This document shows, in pieces, positions 17,160-26,264 of a DNA stretch of 37,430 nucleotides. Location: assembly GCA_017517135.1 (NCBI GenBank), contig JAFXAK010000035.1, positions 1 through 37,430 of the forward strand, given 5' to 3'. The notes under the pieces are model-generated. The model was given only the letters and a program-made list of their open reading frames with translations. It was not told the origin of the DNA and ran no database searches. The translations under genes were made by a program, and so were the position numbers. The number at the start of each line of letters is the position of its first letter. Position 1 is the first letter of the stretch. This stretch comes from Clostridia bacterium. Lineage in GTDB: Bacteria; Bacillota; Clostridia; Oscillospirales; Acutalibacteraceae.

Positions 17160-17750
17160 ATGGCAGACAAAAAAGTTCAGAATTCTCAGGACAGACGAGT
17201 TAAACGCACAAAAAAAATTCTCCGCGAAAAGCTTTTTGAATTACTCGAGGAGAAAAGCCTTGAAAATATTTCCGTAAAGGAGCTTGCCCAAGCGGCAGAT
17301 ATAAACCGTTCAACCTTTTATTTCTATTATAATGACATAAATGATATGCTTCTGCAGATACAGGATGAAATATATTCTGTTTTTGTTGAGGAGGTTTTAT
17401 CTCCCGAAGCAAATTTTGTTACATTGGAGGACTTTGTTGCATACTGCACCCGTTTTCTTGTTTTCTGCAAAAAGAACGAGGCTATATGCAAATTTGTTGT
17501 CAGTAACGATCCTAACAACTCTCTCGCAAACAGAATTAAAAATGACTTACTGCTGCATATTCCCGACTCAAAAAAGGTTTTCAGCGAAACAAATCCGAAA
17601 TGCTATCTCACCTGCTTTGCCGTTTCGGGAATATGGCAGACAATTCTCAAATGGATGTATGACGGCATGAAAATTGCCCCCGAAGAAATGGCATTGTTTT
17701 TAAGCAATGTGTATTTCTACGGAGGCAGAACAGTATTTTCTATGGGGTAA
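17160..17750 (+). CDS. TetR/AcrR-family transcriptional regulator
   Basis: This 196-residue protein has the TetR N-terminal HTH: about residues 17-64 with ISVKELAQAADINRSTFYFYYNDI, where the recognition helix is followed by the usual FYxYYxxxxDM stretch. The C-terminal ligand/dimer domain (about 75-196) is helical and resembles the type common in clostridial TetR proteins without an assigned ligand. The start is ATG 17160, with AGAGGTGG 5-6 nt upstream; the longer frame from 17082 lies upstream of the promoter -10 box. No co-oriented target gene follows: the next gene is convergent, its stop only 9 nt away. It may regulate itself and distant genes; the inverted repeat around its -10 box is the obvious binding site. 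Confidence 0.88.
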   Translation: MADKKVQNSQDRRVKRTKKILREKLFELLEEKSLENISVKELAQAADINRSTFYFYYNDINDMLLQIQDEIYSVFVEEVLSPEANFVTLEDFVAYCTRFLVFCKKNEAICKFVVSNDPNNSLANRIKNDLLLHIPDSKKVFSETNPKCYLTCFAVSGIWQTILKWMYDGMKIAPEEMALFLSNVYFYGGRTVFSMG

Positions 17751-17759
17751 CAGTAACAA

Positions 17760-18875
17760 TTATTTGAAATACATATAAACCTGGCATTTTATCATACCGT
17801 TATAGAGCTTTCTTCTCTTATCGGCTTTTCTGCCGAAGGCTTTCTCAAAATCCTCATCGGCGGTGATGATATAATATGCCTTTCCCTTACCCGGGACAAA
17901 AAGTGAGCCTAAGTCCTTGTAGATTTTTCTTGCGTCCTCAGTATCGAGCAGTCTTTCTCCGTAGGGAGGGTTTACAATGACCGTGTATTTTTCCTCCTCG
18001 GGAGCAAAGCTTCTGACATCCTTCTGAGTAAAGGTCACAAATTCCTCAACACCCGCCCTTCTTGCATTTTCTTTTGCAATACTGAGTGCTTCAGTGTCTA
18101 TATCAGAGCCGTATGCCTTAAAAGGGATATCTCTCTTTTCGAGAGCCCTTGCAGCGGCTCTTTCTTCTTCCCATACATTTTTGGGAGCCTGCTTCCACTC
18201 CTCGGCAGTAAAGCGTCTGCTGACACCGGGTGCGATATTACAAGCCATAAGTGCCGCTTCAATAGCAATGGTACCCGAGCCGCACATAGGATCGTATACG
18301 GTGTGATAAGGTCTTACTCTTGCAAGTGCACAAAGCGAGGCCGCAAGAGTTTCTTTAAGAGGTGCGGCATTTGATGCGGGACGGTAGCCTCTTTTGTGCA
18401 GTCCCTTGCCCGAAGAATCAATATACAAGGTCACCTGATTTTTCATAATGGAGAACTGTATCTGATACAAGGCACCCGTTTCTTCAAACCACGGAATTTT
18501 ATATTTCATTTTAAGCCGTTCAACAACGGCTTTTTTTATTATTGACTGGCAGTCACTCACGCTGAACAAATCTGAATTGAGCGAATATCCCTTTACGGGG
18601 AAACGGTCTGTTTTGCCAACCCAGTTTTCCCAGGGGAGCTTCTTTGTGCCCTGAAAAAGGTCTTCAAAGGAATGTGCCTCAAAAGAACCCAGCACAACAA
18701 GTATTCTTTCTGCAAATCTTGAACGGATGTTTGCTCTTGCAAGAGTATATTCATCACCCGAAAAAAGCACTCTGCCGTTTTCGGCATTGACATTTCGGGC
18801 ACCCATCTCTCTCAATTCATCTGCAATAAGTCCCTCAAGCCCTAAAAGACAGGGAACACAAAAATTCATATCCAT
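17760..18875 (-). CDS. THUMP-domain class I SAM-dependent 23S rRNA (guanine-N2)-methyltransferase (RlmL N-terminal/YpsC type)
   Basis: Residues ~45-160 form the THUMP RNA-binding domain. The SAM-binding motif DPMCGSGTI is at 195-203, an acidic GSDID follows near 257-261, and the catalytic NPPYGERL at 302-309 is the (D/N)PPY motif of N-methyltransferases that modify exocyclic amino groups. The 371 residues equal the stand-alone YpsC-type proteins of Bacillota rather than the long fused RlmKL of enterobacteria. Methylation of 23S rRNA at the RlmL position (G2445 in E. coli numbering) is expected from homology. GGAG lies 8 nt before the ATG; a weak extended -10 promoter is possible at 18939-18967. 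It is convergent with the TetR gene with no visible terminator between. Confidence 0.9.
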   Translation of the reverse strand: MDMNFCVPCLLGLEGLIADELREMGARNVNAENGRVLFSGDEYTLARANIRSRFAERILVVLGSFEAHSFEDLFQGTKKLPWENWVGKTDRFPVKGYSLNSDLFSVSDCQSIIKKAVVERLKMKYKIPWFEETGALYQIQFSIMKNQVTLYIDSSGKGLHKRGYRPASNAAPLKETLAASLCALARVRPYHTVYDPMCGSGTIAIEAALMACNIAPGVSRRFTAEEWKQAPKNVWEEERAAARALEKRDIPFKAYGSDIDTEALSIAKENARRAGVEEFVTFTQKDVRSFAPEEEKYTVIVNPPYGERLLDTEDARKIYKDLGSLFVPGKGKAYYIITADEDFEKAFGRKADKRRKLYNGMIKCQVYMYFK

Positions 18876-18938
18876 AAAATTTCTCCGTTTTTTCGCATTA
18901 ATCCGAACCGTATTTCTTATCGGATGATTTCCGCCCCT

Positions 18939-18967
18939 ATATTATCATAACTTTGCACAAAAATAAA
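18939..18967 (-). promoter_or_regulatory. Possible extended -10 promoter of the methyltransferase gene
   Basis: The minus strand shows TGA directly before TAATAT (18944-18939) with a weak -35 TTTATT (18967-18962) at 17 nt. It is supported only by this match. Confidence 0.3.
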
Positions 18968-19006
18968 GGGTATAATTCAACGATTTGTCAAAATTTAATA
19001 AAAAGA

Positions 19007-19035
19007 TTGCAATACATTTAAATTTAGTGTAAAAT
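19007..19035 (+). promoter_or_regulatory. Promoter of the GPH-type transporter gene
   Basis: TTGCAA (19007-19012), 17-nt spacer, TAAAAT (19030-19035). The start point near 19042 lies beyond the upstream ATG at 19034, which supports translation from 19070. Confidence 0.6.
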
Positions 19036-19069
19036 GTTATTTATATATAAACTTTTAAAGAGGGATTTT

Positions 19070-21418
19070 ATGCAAATTATCAACAAAGCAAAAGATTTTA
19101 TCTCAGATGCAGTTGTTTATTGGAAAAAGCCGCCCGTAGGTAACTACATAAATTACCGCAGCATTTTCGGTTACTCTGTCGGCGGTATCGGTGTTTACGC
19201 GATTATTTACTTATACACCACAATAACCGTAACCGGCACAAATGTTATTATATCAAACGCTACCGGCATTGCTCCCGAACAGCTTCTTGTGATGTATTAT
19301 GTCACTTTCTTTATGTCTATCTTCCTTACCGGTATCAGAGCCAAAATGATAGACTCGGTGAGAAACCGCAAGGGTAAATACCGTCCGTACATACTCAGTA
19401 TGGGTATTCCCACCGCAGTTCTTGCCGTTCTCATTGTGTGGGTGCCTTACGGCAGAATTGAAAGCTATGCTCTTAAATGGATAATTGTTTTTATCTTAAA
19501 CCTTGGCTTACAGTTCACATACGGCTTTTTGTACGATGCTTACGAAAACCTCATTTTCGTAATGTCGCCCAACACTCAGGAGCGTTCAAATGTTGTTTCC
19601 ATTAAGTCGGTTGTGTATTCATTTGCACCCACCGTTCTTAATCCTCTTATTCCGCTTCTGCAAAAGCTTCTCCATGCAGAAGATATGTATGACATCACAA
19701 TTTACCGCACATTATACCCCATAACTGCAATAATCGGTGCGGTTCTCACGGTTCTGGTTTACGCCTGGACTCAGGAAAACATTGTGCAGGCAAAAACCCA
19801 TGTTGTTCAGATCCGTTTCCTTGATGCTTTAAGAGCAGTTGCAAAAAACAAATACTTCTGGATAATCTCTCTTGCCGGCTGGATTGGTTTCCTTGAAAGC
19901 ACACAGGGTTATGTTTTAGGCTGGCTTTATAACTACGGTCAGTTATGCACTCCCGAACAGTATTCCATTATCACAATTATCACTGGCAATGCCTCACTGT
20001 GGGGTATGATTGCCGCCCCCTTTGCCATTAAAAGGTGGGGCAAGAAAAAGGTGCTGATAGTGACAAATGCATTCAATATACTGTTTATCGCACTTATGTA
20101 TCCGTCAATAAAATTTGCAGGTTCAATATGGCTTGTTATGATTTGCCTTTATATGAACGCTGTTGTAGGCTCTTTTGCACACATTCTCACACCGAGTATC
20201 AATGCAGATATCCGAGATTATCAGCACTATATTTCGGGCGAAAGAATAGACGGTATGTTTGCCGCAGTCGGTCTTATCGGCAGCTTTGTAACGCTGATTA
20301 CAGGCACAGTTACTCCTCTTATCTTCAGTGCATACGGCATTAACGACAATAACGGCTACGAAAACGCTTATGATATACTGAAGTACGACAGCGAAACCCT
20401 CTACAGCCTTATTTATCTTCTTATAATTCTCTCCATTATCGGTGCAACACTCAATGTTATTCCGTTCTTCTTCTACGACCTTTCCGAGGTTAAACAGAAA
20501 GCGATGATAAGAATACTCAAAATCCGTGCTCTGTTTGAAGACTACGGCAACAATGCCGTTAATGACGGTGAATTGGTTGAAGCGGTTGACCTTGTAAGAA
20601 AAGTAAGAGAAAATGTAGCGGCTGAACCTAAGTCTATAGACAAATCTTTGATTGCTGATGCCAAGGCACACGGGAAAGAAGAGCTTAAGGCGGCGAAAAA
20701 AGAGCTTCGTGCAAGAAAAGAGTTCAACGAAGAAATTGAAATTGCTCTTATGGTACAAAACGAACTCAATAAGTTCTCCACCCGTCCCGTTCAGATTCAG
20801 CTTCAGAAAGCAAAAGAAACTTATGCCTTAGGTCTTCAGGGAGCATTCAGCTTCTCCGATACACTTCTTAAAGAAGCAAAAGCACTTCCCAAAACAACCG
20901 AAGAAGAAAAACTTGTACGCTCTAATGCAATTTCTCTTGCAAAAGATGCAAGAATAGCAAAGCGCTGTGCTAAAAAGAACTTCCCCAACGGCATTACCGA
21001 ATACGATTCGGGTATTTTCTCCGTTCTCTTTGATAAGGCGGACGAAATAGATGCAACGCTTGAAAATCTTTATAAAGAAAAATATATAGCAAAAGATGCT
21101 AAGGACAAAGAAAGACTCAAAGCGGTTGAAGAAAAGATAAAAGCTGTTAAAGAAGAAAAGAAGCTCAACGAAAAGGCAATCAAGGAAGAAACAACCAAGA
21201 ATGCCATTTTCAACAGAGCAGCAAAGCCTTATATGGATGCGAAAAAACTTATCGCACAGGAAGAAAACTACAATCACCTTGCCGATATAGAAGCTCTTTA
21301 TGACGAAGCAAAAGCAAGATACGAAGAAAAATGCCGCATAGAAGCCGAAGAAGCTGCAAGACTTGATGAAGCAAGAAAAGCAGAAAAGGAAGCTATGAAG
21401 GCAGCAAAGAGAAAATAA
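19070..21418 (+). CDS. GPH-family (MelB-like) sugar:cation symporter with long charged C-terminal tail
   Basis: Residues ~30-468 form a 12-helix MFS transporter. DSVRNRKGKYRPYIL (95-109) matches the cytoplasmic loop signature of glycoside-pentoside-hexuronide:cation symporters, and ERIDGMFAAVGLIGSF (391-406) matches the conserved GERxxGxxxA segment. The first half is followed by a very polar tail (about 472-782) rich in Glu, Lys and Ala, predicted as long helices or coiled coil (for example ERLKAVEEKIKAVKEEKKLN). Typical GPH symporters stop near 450-500 residues, so this tail of ~310 residues is an unusual addition and would be cytoplasmic. AGAGGG lies 5-6 nt before ATG 19070. Sugar specificity cannot be read. 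It is a single-gene unit closed by a perfect terminator. Confidence 0.88.
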   Translation: MQIINKAKDFISDAVVYWKKPPVGNYINYRSIFGYSVGGIGVYAIIYLYTTITVTGTNVIISNATGIAPEQLLVMYYVTFFMSIFLTGIRAKMIDSVRNRKGKYRPYILSMGIPTAVLAVLIVWVPYGRIESYALKWIIVFILNLGLQFTYGFLYDAYENLIFVMSPNTQERSNVVSIKSVVYSFAPTVLNPLIPLLQKLLHAEDMYDITIYRTLYPITAIIGAVLTVLVYAWTQENIVQAKTHVVQIRFLDALRAVAKNKYFWIISLAGWIGFLESTQGYVLGWLYNYGQLCTPEQYSIITIITGNASLWGMIAAPFAIKRWGKKKVLIVTNAFNILFIALMYPSIKFAGSIWLVMICLYMNAVVGSFAHILTPSINADIRDYQHYISGERIDGMFAAVGLIGSFVTLITGTVTPLIFSAYGINDNNGYENAYDILKYDSETLYSLIYLLIILSIIGATLNVIPFFFYDLSEVKQKAMIRILKIRALFEDYGNNAVNDGELVEAVDLVRKVRENVAAEPKSIDKSLIADAKAHGKEELKAAKKELRARKEFNEEIEIALMVQNELNKFSTRPVQIQLQKAKETYALGLQGAFSFSDTLLKEAKALPKTTEEEKLVRSNAISLAKDARIAKRCAKKNFPNGITEYDSGIFSVLFDKADEIDATLENLYKEKYIAKDAKDKERLKAVEEKIKAVKEEKKLNEKAIKEETTKNAIFNRAAKPYMDAKKLIAQEENYNHLADIEALYDEAKARYEEKCRIEAEEAARLDEARKAEKEAMKAAKRK

Positions 21419-21432
21419 AATTTCTTTAAATT

Positions 21433-21476
21433 AACAATCCCCTTAAAGCATTATGATGTGCTTTAAGGGGATTGTT
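21433..21476 (+). terminator. Bidirectional terminator between convergent genes
   Basis: AACAATCCCCTTAAAGCA (21433-21450) pairs perfectly over 18 bp with 21459-21476 around an 8-nt loop. It serves the transporter gene and the convergent ABC operon, whose last stop codon is 6 nt away. Confidence 0.88.
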
Positions 21477-21481
21477 TTGTG

Positions 21482-22405
21482 TTACAGCCTCAGATCGTCT
21501 TCTTTTCTCTGTTTTCTGTCGTTGATAAACCACGGTACACCGAAGCCTATACTGCCGCCTGTTATAAGACCTATGAGAATAAACAGCCACCACAGAGGAT
21601 TTTTGTTTTCATCTTCTTTATTTGTCAATTCGGATATCTGTTCGACCTTTTCTTCAATTACGGTACTGACTTCTACTGTCTCTTTATAGACCTTTCCGTA
21701 GTCGTCCTCATAGCTTATGGTGATTTTACCCGTAACCTCACCGAGAATATTGCTGTCAACACGCAGATTAGCAGAGCCTTGTGCATTTGTTGCAGGCTCA
21801 ATATTACCCACAAACACGCTGCCGCCTGACTGCATACCCTCGATATTAAAATCAAGAGTACAGTTGTAAATTCTGCTCTTGCCCGTGTTCATCAGGTCAA
21901 CGGTGACGGTCTGTGTGTCACCCTGAATTACCTTTTTCGGCAACATCGCACCGCTGTAAGAGAGCTTCACACTCTGCCGCACATCAATCCTCAGAATGTC
22001 GCTCGAAGAATACGAGCTGTAATTTTTGTCCTCATATTCTGCCGTAATCTGCAAATCGTGCTGACCGATTGAAGCGGTATTGACGGCTTTCAGCTCAATT
22101 TCCCACACATAAGTACTGCCTGCATAAACAGCATTTACATACTTTGTGGGCATCCCCGTTGCGATAATCTCACCGCTCGGATCGGCAAGGCTTAATTTTA
22201 TGTTATAAATTGCTTTTTTTGAGCTGTAGTTTTTGAAAGTAACCTTCAGAACGGCTGTTTTTTCGGGCGAAAGACTTTCTTCGCTCAGCGCATACTCCGT
22301 CACCATAAGCCTCGGTGCGGAAAAATCTGTATTTTCTTCCGCAAAAGCAAGTGAGGGAGACAGCATAAACAGAAAGCAGAAAATAAATATTATAATTTTT
22401 TTCAT
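21482..22405 (-). CDS. Membrane-anchored extracytoplasmic protein with CARDB-like domains (ABC operon partner)
   Basis: A signal peptide (1-22, ending SLAFA) is followed by two Ig-like/CARDB-type beta domains (about 30-130 and 135-250). Recognisable features are LSPEKTAVLKVTFKNYSSKKAIYNI and VIQGDTQTVTVDLMNTGKSRIYN, the usual 'unequal tension' pattern of such domains. A C-terminal membrane helix (about 271-291, WWLFILIGLITGGSIGFGVPW) ends in a positively charged cytoplasmic tail. The gene starts 14 nt after the permease stop, with AGAGGT as ribosome site, so it is the third gene of the ABC operon. COG1361-like proteins often accompany FtsX-type exporters; a role as extracytoplasmic adaptor or substrate-binding component is inference. 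Confidence 0.82.
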   Translation of the reverse strand: MKKIIIFIFCFLFMLSPSLAFAEENTDFSAPRLMVTEYALSEESLSPEKTAVLKVTFKNYSSKKAIYNIKLSLADPSGEIIATGMPTKYVNAVYAGSTYVWEIELKAVNTASIGQHDLQITAEYEDKNYSSYSSSDILRIDVRQSVKLSYSGAMLPKKVIQGDTQTVTVDLMNTGKSRIYNCTLDFNIEGMQSGGSVFVGNIEPATNAQGSANLRVDSNILGEVTGKITISYEDDYGKVYKETVEVSTVIEEKVEQISELTNKEDENKNPLWWLFILIGLITGGSIGFGVPWFINDRKQRKEDDLRL

Positions 22406-22419
22406 TGTGTTACCTCTTT

Positions 22420-25278
22420 TTACAGCTCTCTGATGTTTTCAACTATGCTGTGCTTCATTTCCTGTTTGATTTTGAAATAAAGATTTATACTGCAGATAAA
22501 ACACAGCAGTATACAAATCACCAGCGACGGCCATATAAGATAAGGCATTGCATAGGATTTTCCGAAACAAAGCTTCAGAATTATGTGAATTACCGTATAA
22601 CCGCCAAGTCCTGCAGACATACCCCAGATAAACATAGAAACAAGCTGTCTGACATATATACCTGTCAGCTCCTTAACTGATGCACCGACCGCTCTGAGAG
22701 TGCCGATTTCCTTTTTACTTTCACGGATTTTTGCTGTCAGAGCATTGTTCACTATGCTTGCACATATTGAGAACATAAGAATTACAACACTCAGAAGTGA
22801 AATTATAAAAATCCTTGCAAGGTACATATCATCCTGTATTTCTTTATATCCCGAAAGAGATTTGAAATAGCTGCCTGCAAAAATACCGTTAAGATATTCG
22901 GTTGCGGCTGTATCTGAAAAATCATCAATCTCACCGTCAAAAGATATATTGAGGTTTTCATAGCCGTGATTTTGTCCTGTTACAATATCAAGACCGTTTG
23001 CGGTAGTTACAATGCTCATAGGTGTGCTGCAGGACATACTGTCCGAAAAATCAAACGGCTTGATAATTGCCCCCACCTTCACCTCTTTGTCACAGAAGCT
23101 CAGATGCTCTCTTTCAATATAATTTTCAGTACCCCAATCACATTCAAAAACATCCGAATATACGGAGTGAAGCTTTATTGTGTCGCCTGCTTTGATATCA
23201 AGCTGTGCCGTTGTTACAACAGTCTGATCCTTGGTCTTTTCTTTTTGTGTGTCGTAAATACCAAAAGATTGTATGCTGCCGTCATCATACCAACTGATTA
23301 CAAAATCTGCACTTTCATATGCAACAAGCAATATTTCCTCACCGGATTCGAGCTTGTCTATATCTATTTTACCGTCAATAACCTCAAAACGGTCAATACA
23401 ATTCTCTATCATAACTGCATCATAGCCGTTTATCACAGTTGCTCTCATTTGCGCTGAAGCTTCCGTGTTTTGTTTAAGCTTATTATAAAATTGGTGCTCA
23501 CCGCCGCAGCATAATTCAAAAAGCTTGTTAACATCTGTAATTGCTGCTGTATTTTCAGGTGTCAGCAAATCGCTGTTAAGCTTATAGCGTAATGAATAAA
23601 ACAAATCGAATTCCAGAAGCTTCATATAATCCGAATATTCATCCGTAACGATAAATGACGCTGCCTCCTTGTAGCCGTAAACAGACTTAAATTCGGGATA
23701 AGCCAAAATATCACTTATATTATTAAGACTGATTTTCTTGTCTATATTGGGCATATTCAGAAAATGCGAGGTATCTGCATAAGTGCTTCTTCTAACAACA
23801 TAATCGCCTGTATAATATGTGTACCAGGAGGTATCAATAAGCTCTGCTTTGAGAATTGCCAGACCGAAGCTTGAAGCAAAGATTGTGATGATAAGAATAA
23901 GCGTAACTCCTATCTGCCTTGCTCTGTGAAGCTTCATACTGCGCCTTGCAATAAGCACAGGCACCTTGAAAAAGCTTTGTGTTTTTATTTTTTTGTTTTT
24001 CATTTTGCGGTTGAGCTCAACATTTCTTATAGCCTGCATGGGTGAAATTTTTGCAGCCGAAATCAAAGGAACGAGAGCCGCGAGCATAACACATACAACA
24101 CTCACCGCCGCAGTAATAATAAGCACCGTAAAATCGGGGACAAAAATAAAGCTGTCACCCATAAGCAAGGCATAGATTTTTACGGCAAAATAAGAAACAA
24201 GCACACTCACGGGAGCGCAGATAAGAGATATTAAAAATGCTTCTCTTCCGAAGATATTTATTATCTGTCTTTTTGTTGCACCTACTGCACGGAGCATCCC
24301 TATCTGCTTTTTGCGTTCCTTCAAGTTTGATGAAAAAGCATTTACAATACCGATACACGAAGCCAACATCAGCACAACTGCAAGTGTTATACTCAGAATT
24401 GACGAATTTGAAACATCTGCATTTGTGTCATAAGAAAAGCTGTGTATATCTCTGAGCAGATTTGAATAGTTGTAGTTATCTGCATAAAGAGACTCTATTT
24501 TATCATAAATACCGTTGACAAAATAAGACTCAAAGGCAGACGAATAGGCTGTGCCGGCAGGAGTTTGTGTGGCAACTTTTTCATTCAGGGATTTTTCGGT
24601 AGGATTCAGGTACAGACACAGAATTTCTTTTCCGCCTGCCGTTATCTCCTCATCCTCGAATACAAAAGCGGCCGCAAAAGACGGTGTCCACATCGTGTTC
24701 AGATATTTTTCAATATTTTTTCTCTTATCTGCCAATATGCCGACTATTGTATAAGTTTTTTCAACACAGTCAGAAAAATAGTCCGTTGAGTTTGCCGTCT
24801 GCATTGAAAGGGTTATTTGCTCACCTATTTCGGGATTTATGCCGAGCCTTAAAGCCGCTTCCTTTTCAATAGCTATTTCACCCTTGGCTTCGGGATATCT
24901 TCCCTCTTCAAAATACGGATAATAAAGCTCCTTTGCAGTTTCATCAAGCCACGCTACGGGAGTTCCTTGTTCAACTCCTTTTTCCTGTGTATAGGCATAG
25001 CCTAAAATATGTGCATAGCCGTATTCTTCAACATAACCGTCTCTGACACCCTTTTCAACATCAACAATACCGTCATCCGCAAACAGATAAAAATAAAAAT
25101 TACCCATAGTACGGCGTTTGAATTCTTCATTAGAGGATTTTGTGCAGGAAATAAAGAAAATTGTTGCGGAAGAAAACACCATAGCAAGCACGATACCGAT
25201 AATAAGCACGGCATATTGCTTTTTGCGTTTTTTCAGGTTACCCAACGCAAGGGTATTGATCGTAAGCTTCTTTTTCAT
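22420..25278 (-). CDS. ABC transporter permease with two FtsX modules (MacB-like)
   Basis: At 952 residues, the chain has TM1 (about 22-44), a large extracytoplasmic MacB-type domain (about 45-290), and a first FtsX block of three helices (about 295-420, with ERKKQIGMLRAVGATKRQI as coupling helix). A fourth helix near 465 leads into a second ectodomain (about 490-820) and a second three-helix FtsX block (about 830-950, with ESKKEIGTLRAVGASVKEL). Two internal copies give one polypeptide doing the work of a dimer. Such permeases export or extract lipids, lipoproteins or antimicrobial peptides mechanically rather than through a pore. It starts 19 nt after the ATPase gene; GAGG precedes the ATG. 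The adjacent two-component system suggests a detoxification or envelope-stress role. Confidence 0.9.
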   Translation of the reverse strand: MKKKLTINTLALGNLKKRKKQYAVLIIGIVLAMVFSSATIFFISCTKSSNEEFKRRTMGNFYFYLFADDGIVDVEKGVRDGYVEEYGYAHILGYAYTQEKGVEQGTPVAWLDETAKELYYPYFEEGRYPEAKGEIAIEKEAALRLGINPEIGEQITLSMQTANSTDYFSDCVEKTYTIVGILADKRKNIEKYLNTMWTPSFAAAFVFEDEEITAGGKEILCLYLNPTEKSLNEKVATQTPAGTAYSSAFESYFVNGIYDKIESLYADNYNYSNLLRDIHSFSYDTNADVSNSSILSITLAVVLMLASCIGIVNAFSSNLKERKKQIGMLRAVGATKRQIINIFGREAFLISLICAPVSVLVSYFAVKIYALLMGDSFIFVPDFTVLIITAAVSVVCVMLAALVPLISAAKISPMQAIRNVELNRKMKNKKIKTQSFFKVPVLIARRSMKLHRARQIGVTLILIITIFASSFGLAILKAELIDTSWYTYYTGDYVVRRSTYADTSHFLNMPNIDKKISLNNISDILAYPEFKSVYGYKEAASFIVTDEYSDYMKLLEFDLFYSLRYKLNSDLLTPENTAAITDVNKLFELCCGGEHQFYNKLKQNTEASAQMRATVINGYDAVMIENCIDRFEVIDGKIDIDKLESGEEILLVAYESADFVISWYDDGSIQSFGIYDTQKEKTKDQTVVTTAQLDIKAGDTIKLHSVYSDVFECDWGTENYIEREHLSFCDKEVKVGAIIKPFDFSDSMSCSTPMSIVTTANGLDIVTGQNHGYENLNISFDGEIDDFSDTAATEYLNGIFAGSYFKSLSGYKEIQDDMYLARIFIISLLSVVILMFSICASIVNNALTAKIRESKKEIGTLRAVGASVKELTGIYVRQLVSMFIWGMSAGLGGYTVIHIILKLCFGKSYAMPYLIWPSLVICILLCFICSINLYFKIKQEMKHSIVENIREL

Positions 25279-25297
25279 TGCTTTTTACCTCACAAAA

Positions 25298-25987
25298 TCA
25301 AACGGAGGCTGCAGGCCTGGTGTCTTTGACTATCTTTCCGTCTTCTATTGTGAGTATTCTCTCTGCCTGCTCCGCAACATGGAGGTCGTGGGTTACGAGG
25401 ATAAGTGTAACGCCAAGCTGCTTACTCACATATTTGAGAAGCGACAGCACCTCTCTGCCGCTCTTGCCGTCAAGATTACCCGTAGGCTCGTCTGCGAAAA
25501 GAATTGCAGGTCTGTTTGACAAGGCTCTTGCTATAGCAATTCTCTGCTGCTGACCGCCCGAAAGTGCCGAGGGGAGATGTCCTAATCTGTCACGGATGCC
25601 GAGCATATCAATAACCTTGTTAAGATATTCTTCATCGGGCTTTTTATTATCAAGCATAACAGGAAGAAGTATATTCTCATACCCCGTCAGCTCCTGTACA
25701 AGGTTATATGCCTGAAAAACAAATCCGAACCGACGGCGGCGCAGAATTGACAGCTGATTGTCGTTATATGATGAAAGTGACTTTTCCCCATAATAAACAT
25801 TTCCGCTTGTGGGGTTTTCGAGTGAGGACAGCACATGGAGAAATGTCGATTTACCCGAGCCCGACGGCCCCGTGATAGCACAGAACTCCCCTTGCCGGAA
25901 GCTGACAGTTACATCATCAACAGCTTTAACAACATTTTCACCGCTTAAATATTCCTTTGTGAGATTTTTACATTCTATAATGTTCAT
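25298..25987 (-). CDS. ABC transporter ATP-binding protein (MacB/LolD/BceA type)
   Basis: A complete 229-residue ATPase: Walker A GPSGSGKST near 40-48, Q-loop FQAYNL, signature LSGGQQQRIAIARAL, Walker B ILFADEPTGNLDG and the H-switch VTHD. The NLDG after Walker B and the overall form are those of ATPases paired with FtsX-type permeases. AAGGAGTG lies 5-6 nt before the ATG. It is the first gene of the ABC operon (ATPase, permease, CARDB-like protein). Confidence 0.94.
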   Translation of the reverse strand: MNIIECKNLTKEYLSGENVVKAVDDVTVSFRQGEFCAITGPSGSGKSTFLHVLSSLENPTSGNVYYGEKSLSSYNDNQLSILRRRRFGFVFQAYNLVQELTGYENILLPVMLDNKKPDEEYLNKVIDMLGIRDRLGHLPSALSGGQQQRIAIARALSNRPAILFADEPTGNLDGKSGREVLSLLKYVSKQLGVTLILVTHDLHVAEQAERILTIEDGKIVKDTRPAASV

Positions 25988-26016
25988 AATAACACTCCTT
26001 TTGATGTTGTAACTCT

Positions 26017-26074
26017 ATGATATACCATCAACCTTACGATCAGGTGACTTTTACCTTAATATTTCGTAAGATTA
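26017..26074 (-). promoter_or_regulatory. Regulated promoter of the ABC operon with response-regulator site
   Basis: A 14-mer reading TAATCTTACGAAAT on the minus strand (26074-26061) recurs exactly upstream of the response-regulator gene (28044-28031). Its near edge is 38 nt from the candidate -10 box TATCAT (26022-26017), against 39 nt in the other promoter. A half site CTTACGA on the plus strand (26033-26039) faces it at a centre distance of 31 bp. The -35 region (ACCTGA) is poor, as in activator-dependent promoters. Confidence 0.6.
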
Positions 26075-26089
26075 GGAATTTTACAAATA

Positions 26090-26117
26090 TTGACAAAATT
26101 TTCAGTTGTGATATAAT
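26090..26117 (+). promoter_or_regulatory. Extended -10 promoter of the small toxin-like mRNA
   Basis: TTGACA (26090-26095), 16-nt spacer, TATAAT (26112-26117) with TGA directly before it (extended -10). The predicted start is about G26124. It lies inside the 405-bp gap between the ABC operon and the kinase and points to the plus strand. Confidence 0.75.
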
Positions 26118-26180
26118 ACCCTCGTAATCAAGAGGCGACATAAGGCGGTTGGCACGCTCTTCCGAAAGGAGGTGCTGTGT

Positions 26181-26264
26181 ATGCCTGTAATCATTACTGT
26201 ACATATATTTAAGTATACTGTTACTATAAGGATTAAAAGCAACAACCGCCACTCGGCAAAGTGA
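26181..26264 (+). CDS. 27-aa toxin-like peptide of a putative type I toxin-antitoxin locus
   Basis: ATG 26181 follows GGAGGTG with a 6-nt spacer. The peptide is a hydrophobic, beta-branched core (MPVIITVHIFKYTVTIRI) followed by a basic/polar tail (KSNNRHSAK). The ribosome site sits in a hairpin, CTTCC-GAAA-GGAGG, that would hide it. The last eight or so codons and the stop are encoded by the terminator stem. A dedicated promoter, the sequestered site, the tiny size and an opposing promoter fit type I toxins, but I cannot assign it to a named family (Fst, TxpA, Bsr and others differ). The core is short for a membrane helix. Toxicity is inference. Confidence 0.6.
   Translation: MPVIITVHIFKYTVTIRIKSNNRHSAK

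Noticed and set aside
20123-20758. Minus-strand frame of 211 codons within the transporter gene
   Set aside because: Antisense shadow of a well-supported MFS gene; no promoter or ribosome site.
26040-26252. Minus-strand frame of 70 codons over the toxin-like module
   Set aside because: GTG start inside the terminator stem without a ribosome site; it crosses the ABC promoter site. The plus-strand 27-aa frame has far better signals.
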